The notes below the pieces were generated by a model. The model saw only the letters and a program-made list of their open reading frames with translations. It did no database searches and had not been told where the DNA came from. The translations under genes were made by a program, and so were the position numbers. From the NCBI GenBank assembly GCA_008360975.2, contig CM039189.1:13086056-13150055 (forward strand): a stretch of DNA of 64,000 nucleotides. The letters are read 5' to 3'. Numbering within the stretch: position 1 is the stretch's first letter; the number at the start of each line of letters is the position of its first letter. Source of the DNA: Lichenostomus cassidix. Lineage: Eukaryota; Chordata; Aves; Passeriformes; Meliphagidae. Positions 50,479 through 60,815 of this stretch are shown here, piece by piece.

Positions 50479-51357
50479 CAGAGTAAAGGAGTGCTCCTCT
50501 GTTTACATGAATTCCCTGTTCCCAGTAAGTTGTCAGGTTTTTTTCCTATTTTCACATATCTGATGCATATCAATATATGACGTAGCTACATAGATACTGA
50601 AGATCTTTAAATATTGTATGAATAGGCTGATGTTAAAAGAAATTGGACAAAAGAACAATTAGGACGTCTGCTCTGGGAAAGACTGAAATATGAGCTCATC
50701 TTTCCATAGGCACCAGAGATTACGTGGGACAGAAGGGACATTACACATGCCCTAATTTCAGGGAAATCTTCAGTTTGAGTTGTGCCCTGCAAGTCTTCAC
50801 AGAATCCCATCACTAGACACAGAGCTACAGCACACCAGGTTTCATTAGTTTCACTGCTTGCAAACTGCATGTTTATTTTAATAAAACATGAACAACTGAA
50901 AACAGAAGCCTGCCTACCAGGTGGGGGTTTTTTTGTTTGGTTGGTTGGTTGGTTTACTTGAAGAGCTTTAGATAAAGCCATAATACTAAGCAGTAATTTT
51001 GCCTGTGTTTCAAATCCCACTATCAGCAGCGAAATAGCAGATGAGAGAGGTAGCTAAAATGACTGCTGATGCAGAATGAGCTGAGGCTGCCATTCCTACC
51101 CGAGCCTGGCACAGGCTGCTGCCACCCTAATCAAATTCTTGAGGTTATTCTGGATTCTTGCATTCTGTACTGCAAAAGTGAATTTTCTGGTTAATGCTAT
51201 AAAGCAACACTGAATAAATACAAATAGTTTAATCTTTCTCTGTAGTCATATCCTCCCACACTGGTAAGTGTAATTAGGAAAATGCTACATCACATGTCTT
51301 CAATAGTGAATGTAGCTGATTGTTAATCATTATATTTACATAGTTTATATGAAAAAT

Positions 51358-51379
51358 ATTTAAATTCATGAATTTAAAT
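51358..51379. repeat. 22-bp perfect A/T-rich palindrome
   Basis: The half ATTTAAATTCA is followed directly by its reverse complement. Further TGAATTT and TTTAAATT copies follow within 20 bp, so the region is a nest of related A/T words. Confidence 0.9.
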
Positions 51380-54300
51380 GAATTTTTAAATTTTCCAACT
51401 TTTTTTTGCCATAACATTAATACCTGAACAGCATCTGAATGTATATTAGTGTATTTGTAGCTTATTGATTCTTCTGCAATGTCCTTGTAAGAAAACCGTT
51501 AGACAATGAACTTCTGGGTGTAGAGAGCATTTTGGATTAAAAAAGGAGCATTTTTTGGATAAAAGTGACATATGCATGGAGGGAGAGAGGGGAAATATAC
51601 ACATTCCAAGCTGGCATGAAAAAGTGTTCACATGAACAAATGGTAAATTGTAATATATTAAAAGAAAATTTGGGGAAGTGCATTTTATAAAATCCTTTTT
51701 TTGCAGAAGTAATTGTGAATAATCTTTCATCTGTGTTTAACATCCATGAAATCATGATTTCCACAAAACCACAGTGATAGAAAGGTTTATATGAAGCATG
51801 CAATTTCATTTGCCAACAATAACTGTTTTGTATTTGTTTTACAGAGAATACAGAAAACAAAAATGTATCATATTTTGAGAATTTAAAAACTAAAAACACT
51901 CTTTTAACAAATAACTCTTCAGAAATTTGACTGGTGTATGCTCACTGGCAATACCTCTGATAGGATTTGTAAAATCATAGAATGAATGCATAGAGTATTA
52001 TTAAAACATTTTTTAAAACCTGAGCTGGGAGAATGAGCAACTATTATTCCAACAAGAAGTTTTATAAACCAGAGCATCATTTCCAAAAAGCCCTCAACTT
52101 ATTTTCCTGGTGCTCAGTCTAAGCTACCATGGAGAGAATTTTCAGAAACTCAGTATTTACCCCTTTAAAGATCTAGTATCACTCAGAAGTCAAAAACTAG
52201 AGCATCTCAACATAAAATACACATATTTTCCTAAATAAAACTGGGGGGAAGAAGTGAGATACAAAAATAAAAGTCATATGAATTTATTTCCTTTTCTCTC
52301 TTCTTTAACATTTGTTCTCTTTCTATATTGTCCAACCATGAGGGAACTTTGTTTTTAAAAGTATCAAATGAGATCATTACTTATATTACACTACTACATA
52401 TCTTCACATTTAGATCATGTAAAAAAAAACAATGCCTATTTGATTGGTGCATTCAAATTTGGACATGTTCTAACCATTCTTATCTAGTCAAATACATGTA
52501 TAATTGAAAGCAACAGTGTCCACTTGTAATGCAGTCTCAAGAATGCTTCATTCAGGTATACTGCAACTTCATGAACAAAAGCTCAAAATAACCTTACTGC
52601 CTCCCTGTAAGTATAACTATTTGCAGTTTTCTGTAGCTCTTAATCTGTATTTAGCCCATATTCCAAAAAGGATTATTCATTAATCTATGATGTACTTTAT
52701 ACACATTTACGTGCTAAACACATTAAATGCAGCATTTCATTACCAAGTACGCATGAAGATTTATTTCTTGATAAGAAGTAGAATAGTGATAATGCTTGGG
52801 GGGTGATTAGATTATTATTAAAGTATTTAAAACTCACAAGTGCAGTGAGTGAACTGACCCCTTGAATGGTTTAAAAGCTAATTTTTCAATACTTTCAGTA
52901 ATTACACAGTGAGATCACTGGAACTAAAATAGAAGATTTGTAACCATTTCAACATATAGGCATGTTGTGCCATAATATTTCTTAGCAAGAGATCATGACA
53001 ATCCAGTGTCTCAAGCAAAATCAATTGCTTTTTAGTTCAAGATCCTCAGTCACCAAAACAGGATATTATCTTGTGTCCTGAACAATATCTTGTTCCAGTT
53101 TCTAAGGAAACCAGCAGTAAAAACTAAGTTTACAGTGCTGCATCCTCCAGAAACTGACTACAACATTAGTCTCTAAGGTATTATTACCAAGTTCTATTTG
53201 CATTTAAATTTCTATAACCCTTAAGCAACCGGATTGTTTGTTTACATGTACAGTTATGATTTACCATGTACCTAGTTATTCTTCACCTCTCTGTATGGGT
53301 TAACAACCTATTGGCATCTAATGCCTTAAAAAGCTAGATTTCAAATCAGCAACACCATTTGTGAATTTTTATTTTAGAAATTTCTGTTTGCCACCCTCAG
53401 TGAGATGTCTGCTTGAGACTCAGTCTGTGCTTCATTAATGGATGTCACTCATTTGGCTTCGCTCATGGGAAGAGCCAGGCAGAGTCGTGCTGTTCTGCAC
53501 TACAAATAGCCAGAGTCTAGAGGAACACTGTGCTTGTTTTGCACAGAAGGTTTTGGGAACTGCCCTAGGGGAACATGTTCCTAGGGGAAGTCAAGGAAAA
53601 CTCCAGATTTTTCTTGACAGACAATTGCTTCTTTTTCAGAAAAGCCCAACAAATATTCTGATGAGTTACTGATGCTTTTATACTTGAAAACTCTCCAGAC
53701 AAACTACTTTGCTGACCAGAGATGACAAGGCCTTGACATCAAGTTTCTGTCTTCAAAATATACAGAATTGTTACAAAATCTGTTCACAGAGCATGCCAAA
53801 AAAAAGAGTCAGGGGTTGTATTTTCCTACCAAAATCAACATCAATTTGTCATTTTGTGGAAAATCCTCTTCCTTCTATTGTGTTTTAAGGCTTTTAAATT
53901 TTAATTTTCTGATAATTTTTTCACAAGAAAAAGTCTTCTGTGAACTTATGCAAGCTCTACATTTCTTCTGCATTTAGTGATAGAACTTAGTGAACTGGAG
54001 AAAAAAGGGCTTTTCTAAACAAAGCACTTTTATGACTAAGCTATCACTTATTTAAAGAAAGAGATTACAAATATAAGAAGCATTGTATTTACAATCAGTT
54101 ATACTTGAGTCAAATGAGCAACAAATAACAATAATAAAAAAATACGTTGAATCCACTAAAAATATTTAAAAGAAATTTTGAAATATGTAAATGAACATTT
54201 AAAAAATTAAAGTAGTGCTTCAAGGTGATAAATGCACATTTCTCATTGCTTGGATGCAATACATCTTCAGTTAATTACACAATGTGTGATGCATTTCTTT

Positions 54301-54908
54301 GATGTTATATTTTCTTTTTACTGTAAAAAATTATCATAGGATTACTTTCAAGATGGATTACTTCTTGATGACTGTTGAGTTCACTGGGCACTGCTGTTGA
54401 TTTTGTACAATTACTTAACAATAAAGTAAATCCCTATTATAGTCTCACCCCAAGTAGCACTGAGCACCTCTTAAGACCCAATGAGACCTTAAATCAGCCA
54501 CTCAGTTAAAGAGAACTTGTGGCTTTGCATCTCATAAGATCAGTTTTCAGCTAGAAGTGAAAGGCCATGTATTGTACTAAATCATTCTTTGACTTTAATG
54601 AGCATCTCTCACACTCAAGTCAAAGGTTGTGTATTGAGGATGATGTTTGAGTACTCCAGACTCTGAAAGCAGAGCAAATGCTGATTGATTTGCCTACCAA
54701 GAGAGAAGCCAAGGCAGAAGAAAGGGCACAAATTGACAGTATTACACCTGTTGGGCCCAGGTTCCCAAGGCTGCCCCCAGCACTGAGCCCCAGCACAGCC
54801 AGCCTGCCTCTGCAACCCTCAGTCATCCACAGGTAGCAGAAACAGAGAGAGCTTTGACACCACTGGAGACAAGATTGCTTGAAAGGAAAAGGAACTACAC
54901 GGAGAGGA

Positions 54909-54914
<6 letters not shown>

Positions 54915-54941
<27 letters not shown>
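54915..54941. repeat. Poly(A) tract, 27 bases
   Basis: An uninterrupted run of 27 A. It may be a simple repeat or the tail of a retrocopy whose body would lie to the left. I could not find matching target duplications. Confidence 0.95.
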
Positions 54942-54944
<3 letters not shown>

Positions 54945-57900
54945 GGTCATGGATAGAGATGGGAACAAGACTAACCAGGATTTTAAAAAATAAGTCTGTC
55001 TTAAAAAGACATGAAATGAAACCTCTGAGTAATCAGCCTTATTTCTGTGTCACAGCTGAGCCATCTATAGGAAATATTGTATCACTGGTATTTAAACAAA
55101 TATTAAAGAAGGGAAGAACAGGAATCTTCACTGCACAATGAAGAGGGTTTTTTAAGATTTCTCAGCTCTTTTTTAAATCTTCCCCTTTAATTTTGGCAGC
55201 TGTTGTTGGGTAAGCCCTGCTCCTGTGGCAGGGATATCACCAAAATGCAGTCTTCAGCTACCCCATTCCTGTAAAGTCTCCTTGCAGGGCTCTTTACAAA
55301 CACCTAGCTATTTTATGTACTCAGGTCAGAGCAAAATTCAAGCTCAGAAATACAAACCAAAAATGTTAACAAGGTTTTTAAGATACTCCCTAAGAAGGAG
55401 ATAATCATTCATGAGAATTGATGCAATCCTTTCAAGGAATAAGCTCTTGCCAAAGACTGATTTAGAGGGACAGTGTTGAAGCCTGCATCCTGTTAAGAAT
55501 ATACAAGTGGAAAATGTTTCATACATATTTTGCATCCATTTTTTCACTGTCTAATTGGGCTGGAGGAGTGAGATAACTCATAGCCTATTGTTCTGGCAAG
55601 CCACAAGTGTAAAGAGAGAAGGGAATTGTTAACAAGCTAATATTAGTCCAGTAACATGACTCGATCATTTTATTTCTGTCTGTTGGATGGATGTCACAAA
55701 TCCTCACGTAGGAAATTTGCTCTTGCCACAAATATTAGCTACAACCTGCAATACCAGTCCTTTGCTGGAAGGAATAGTAGAGGAGCTTCACTGCTGTGTT
55801 ATTATCTGGGATCTATTATGTTTTACATTTTTCAAAAATCTTTAAGCTAGATCTTTGACATTCAACTGCCTGTAAAGACATATGCCACCCGATGAGAAGC
55901 TTTGATGTGCATTTTGAGGATTAAATAATCTAGATGGAAGGCAATGTGTTTCCAGCCAAGAAGGAAACTATGGAGGAAATTTTGCCTCCTGCTGTTTAGC
56001 ACTGCTGGCAGTCAATACCTTTTAGCCTACCCTCTAAATTTGATTTCATACATATTTACAGACTATTTTTCCTCTTACTGCTAATTCTTTTGAGACCAAA
56101 TTAAGAACAAAGATAGCAGGAACAGCCTTCATCAAATAAAAATGTAAATATGCTGCATCTCATTTTTGGATGAAGAGAGTTTATTTAAATATTTTCTCCA
56201 ATGGAATATCTTTGCAGTATCATTATTGCTTGCAACTGGAAAAGTAATAACCTTACAAGTAAGAGTAACCCAGTGAGGCTTAAGCAAATTTATGCATTTA
56301 AATAATGGCATTTACTTTAAAAAAAGAAAAAACAAAACTAGAATTTTCTGCACTTCCAGACAAGGAAAGAATTGTAATGGTAAAACAAATAGATGCTAAA
56401 AAAAAGAGAATCTCTTCTTCATCCAACATACATTGTCTCATAACTCAATAGTTTTAACTATGAAAGAAAAACTGAAATAATCACAAACCCACATTTTTTA
56501 CCCATTTTTGAAAGCAACTGAAAAATCTGAAGTTAAAACTGAAAATGATGATGCTTTTAAAAAGTAAGATTAATCCATATTTCCCATTTTCATTTCCTTA
56601 AATTAGGTTTAAAACCCTTTTTTAATTTTTTTAATTAGAAGGGTACCCTTTCTGTCTGATTGACTTCACAGGTAAATGGGCAAATATGGTAGATTCAGAA
56701 TACTGTCTCGATGAAGAAAACGAAGTTACAGCAGTGATTTTTGTTGGAGTAAAAATCTTACTAGGGATGTTTGATTGCTTTTATTTCCCAGTTCAAGTTT
56801 AATGAGAAAAACTTTTATACTTTGACTGAATGTGCTGACACTTTTTTCCCTCAGTTATTACCTCTATCCACAGCCCAAGTATTCTAAAAGAATTCCGAAA
56901 AGTCATTAGCAATAATTATTGCTATAAACAAAAGAAGGCTTTACATTCCATCATCATCCTCATTTCTCAAAAGATATAAGACTTAGGTTTGTCCATAATG
57001 ACACACTTCAGTCAAGTTCAGTACAAAAACAAAAGTTATGTACAGAGCAAGAAAAGAGTAACCAGACATGTTTTTTACATGTTCATCTGGCAGGACATCC
57101 ATCTTCAGTAATTTTAACCTCTAGATATCTCTTGATTTTGAGGTTCTTCCATCCCATCATACTCCAAAATAACCCCACAGAAGGTACCATAGGAGTGTTG
57201 CAGGACCAAAGTAGCTCAGGAACTTGTGATTCCAGCTTTAAAACACTCTTAATATCTTATGGCATCAGCTGCTTCCCACACATCCTATCAGGCACATGCT
57301 GTACTTAAAGGGAAACAGTCAGAGTGGGGTTGATAAGGCTTTAAACATGATGTGTGTGCTGTAAAATGGTGTCCGCAGGCCAGCCTCTGATTTGGATTAG
57401 ACACCTGGGGATGTTCTGGCAACCAGCTTGGCCAGAGAAACGCTCACTGCTTCTGAAGAGGTGGCGTCCAGAGCGCCACGAAGATGTGTAAGAGAAATGA
57501 AAGGTTGCAGCAAGAAGCCCGCTGGATTTTCTGGGCTGCATCAAACTTCAGCTTTCTCTGCACTCCCCAGCTTCTAAGGAGAGCATGCAAACCAAACTCG
57601 CTGAGCTAAGATGTCAGGACTTACGTGAGAATACGTGTATTATCCTTGCCTGCAGGTATTTCTTCACAGAAGAATATATTAGGACCTGCTAGCTTCTATC
57701 ATTTTCTTTTGAGAACCTGAATCAGTTCTGCTACCTCTAAAGTGTCAGATGTTCACAAGCACAATATTAAACTGATATGTGTTTGTTATATAGCATATAG
57801 ATACCCTTTGTTGACGTCTCATGATATTTCTATATAGGGCAAGATAAAATCTACTTGAAAGAAGAGCAAATATGTTAACTGTTTTTCTCAAGAAAACCCA

Positions 57901-59209
57901 TGCAGAGAGGAAGGAGAGATTAATCTCTTTGTAAGTGCTGGCAACATTTCAGAAATGTATCTACAAAGACTTGTGACAAGTTTAACAGTGACATTATGTA
58001 GAATTGGTGAGCAGACTAAACACAAACCTAAAGAGCCAAACTTCCCCATTAAGTCCCTGTCTACATCAATCAGCAAACAGTGTGATGTTCAAACAACCCC
58101 TAAGCAGGTAGGCACGTTCATTATCTGCAGGCCTGTTCCCGTGGGTCTGCAGTAGGAGTCCCAAATATTCTTAGTTCAGCTTTGTCCCCTATGATTTCAC
58201 TTAATTTCTCTGTTTCTTCGGGAAAAAATAACAAAATCTGCTGCTCAGTCTGTGACTGCTGGAGCTGCCGTTTGCCCCTACAGGTTGCAGGGCAAAGGGA
58301 AATGGGCCCTGGAAATGTGTCCCTGGCTTGGCTTTGTTGGCAACTCTCATACAAACAGCCTAGAATTGCTTTATCTGCCAGACTCCAGATGCACAAAACT
58401 ATTAACTGTTCACAAATCTTCAGGAAATTTTCAGATTTTTCTGATACCCTGGAGACTAGGAACACAAGTTCTGAAGGTTTTTGGTGTGATGATAATAATA
58501 ATGAGCTAAATGTATAAAAGGAAAAAATATTATGTTCTGATAGCGGAAAAAAAAAGGCAAATAGATTTAAAATTGAGCTGTAAAAGAGTGTATTTCATGT
58601 GAAATGCTTTTCTTTAAAGGCCTGGTTGTGATACCTGCAGATAAAATATATTCAATGCCAATAAGTGTTTTCTTAGAATGATATTACATCATTCGTGAGA
58701 ATTAAAAAACTCACAAACTTGTTCTCATCTGCAAGATTATATTCAAGAGGGATGTTTAGCAAATTCTCCTTTAAGAACTGTATGCATCAGAATTATACAT
58801 ATGAATGTTTTCACAATCTCAGAGGCTTCACCACTGTAATTAAAGGTGAATTTTTCACTTTTATTTTGTTATTCTTGTCTCCTGGGCCTGATTTATAACT
58901 TTTGTTATACAATTATATTCATTTATTTCTTTGTACCATGTTGTATGTTATTTCAAAAGTAACATCTAGGGTGTCCTTGCTTTAAAATGTAGATTTAGCC
59001 TCTCTGGATGAAACTTGGTAGAACATCTGTGTTTGAAAGTATGAAAAATTACACATTTTCTGAGAGAAGCAGGCTGAGCGCTCACATTATACTGTCTCTA
59101 AGAGAAAATTAAAGTGCTGCTGATAGCTGAGGGACTGGATGGCTCAAGGGAATCGTAGTGTGACATAGTCTTTCATCTGATGAAAACCAGCATGAATTTG
59201 AGCCCATGC

Positions 59210-59234
59210 TGATAATGACCAAAAGTCATTATCA
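59210..59234. repeat. 10-bp hairpin
   Basis: TGATAATGAC (59210-59219) and GTCATTATCA (59225-59234) are perfect reverse complements around a 5-base loop CAAAA. Confidence 0.9.
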
Positions 59235-60289
59235 TTTGTTCAGTAATTTATTTAAAATGAGTTAGGGGTCTGACTCTCGTCTTGGTGGCAAAGAGTCCAA
59301 ATTAGAACTGAGCAAATAATGAAGAAATGTCTCTGCAAAATGATTTCATGTCTTTAAATTAGTATGCTTCAACTTCTTTCTGTTTATCACCTTCTTAATA
59401 TTTTAACAAACAAGTCTAGGAGGAAGGATGTTTGTGAATTTAAAAGATATATCTGCAAATTCTCATGGAAAGCAAATTCTAAATTTATGAAGACAAGTAT
59501 TTGCACAAGAAAAAAATCTATTTTTTAGGATTCTGCATATTCAAATAAATATATTAAAATATATGTCTTGTCTCTGTGCCTGGTCAAAACTAACAAACAT
59601 CTTCTGTATTGTGAATCAGATGCTAACAAACAAAGCACTTGGAAGAAAGCTACAGAACCACAGCTATTTACAAAGAAAACCATCCCACAAGTTAAATAGA
59701 GTTAAGCAGAAAACACATGATGTCTTATTACCTTAATATTTGGGATAAACAGAGACTTGCTAGAAGTAGGAATACAGAATTTAAGTCTCTGCAGAACTGA
59801 AAAAAGACCGATGTGTGAAGTATTTCTCACAGTGTGGCCAGAGGATTAAAATAAAATTAAAATTAAAGGAGTGGTGTACAAGAGATAACAAAATCTAGCA
59901 GAAGCACTTACTGGGCACACATTCCCAAAAAAGGCTTTATGAATAAATATGGATGTCTTGCAAAAGTACCTCCAGTGAAAGTATCTAGTGTGAAGGGCTC
60001 TGCTAGCAAAATGTAAAAGCATTGAGCAGTCTTTCAGTGAAAGGTCAATCTAAGAAAACCCAAGCAAATGAACAAAAAACCCAAAATAAACCTGCAAAGC
60101 TACAAAAGTCTCAGCAGAACTATTAGGAAGGAGGACTATGTAACATTTAACATATACCTTTATAATTTCTGAGCATCTCCATCATACACAGGTGTTTCTT
60201 TGACTGAATAAGACTGTGGGCTGAAGACTGCCCTGCACATCAGTAATTTATTCTCATGGTGGGATGTTTTGTGAAAGCAAGATTTGAAC

Positions 60290-60815
60290 ATATATTGGGA
60301 TCCTTTAAACACTTTCAAAGATGGAGACTATTATCCCTCTGGACAACCTGCTCCAATGCTTGATCAACCTCACAGCAAGAGAGCTTTTATGTTTGCATGG
60401 AGTTTCCTGTATTTCAGGTTGTGCCCATTGCTTCTTGTTTCTCACTGCACCCCACTGATCAGAGACTGGGAGGAGGGGAAGAATCACCTCCCTTGCAATG
60501 CTGGCCAGGTGCTGCTAAGGCAGCCCAGGAGGTTGTTACCTTTCTCTGCCATGAGCATGTTGATGGCTAATGGTCAGCTTGGTATCTGCCAGGACCCTCA
60601 GGCCTTTGCTACAAAGCTCTTTGCCAGCAGGTCAGACCCAGTCTCTGCTGGATCATGGATCAATTATTAATTCCTTTCTAGTTACTGAACCTTACATTTA
60701 CTTCTTCTTTTTTGTTGGTCCATTTTCCAGGCTCTCAAGGTCCCTCTACATGACACCACAACCTCCTGCTGTATCAGCTGCTCCTCTCATTTTCATATTG
60801 TCTGCAACACAATTT
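60290..60815 (-). mobile_element. CR1 LINE fragment lacking its 3' end
   Basis: The plus strand matches CR1 in reverse complement. Blocks in order are AAGATGGAGACTATTATCCC, GACAACCTGCTCCAATGCTT, GATCAACCTCACAGCAAGAG, AGTTTCCTGTATTTCAGG, TTGTGCCCATTGCTTCTTGT, GAATCACCTCCCTTGCAATG, CTGGCCAGGTGCTGCT, TGCCAGGACCCTCAGGCC, ACAAAGCTCTTTGCCAGCAG and CTGTATCAGCTGCTCCTCTC. A segment is missing near 60465-60480, where the sequence jumps from the ACCCCACTGATCAGAGACTGG region to the GAATCACC block. The 3'-most part of the LINE (expected left of 60290) is absent or unrecognisable. The match reaches further toward the 5' side of the element than the other copies. The open frames at 60284-60670 and 60570-60947 plus are antisense to the LINE and not genes. 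Confidence 0.92.

Larger units (their letters stand above)
50479..60289. other. Unassigned AT-rich non-coding DNA
   Basis: Nearly 10 kb without a supported gene. It includes a (TTGG)4 run at 50937-50952, a 22-bp A/T palindrome at 51358-51379, a p53-type half-site palindrome at 53571-53580, a GC-richer stretch followed by a 27-base A tract (54700-54941), a GC- and CpG-richer block at 57350-57650 and a 10-bp hairpin at 59210-59234. The largest open frames (137 codons at 50607-51020 minus, 114 at 58121-58465 minus) are unrecognised. Confidence 0.55.
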
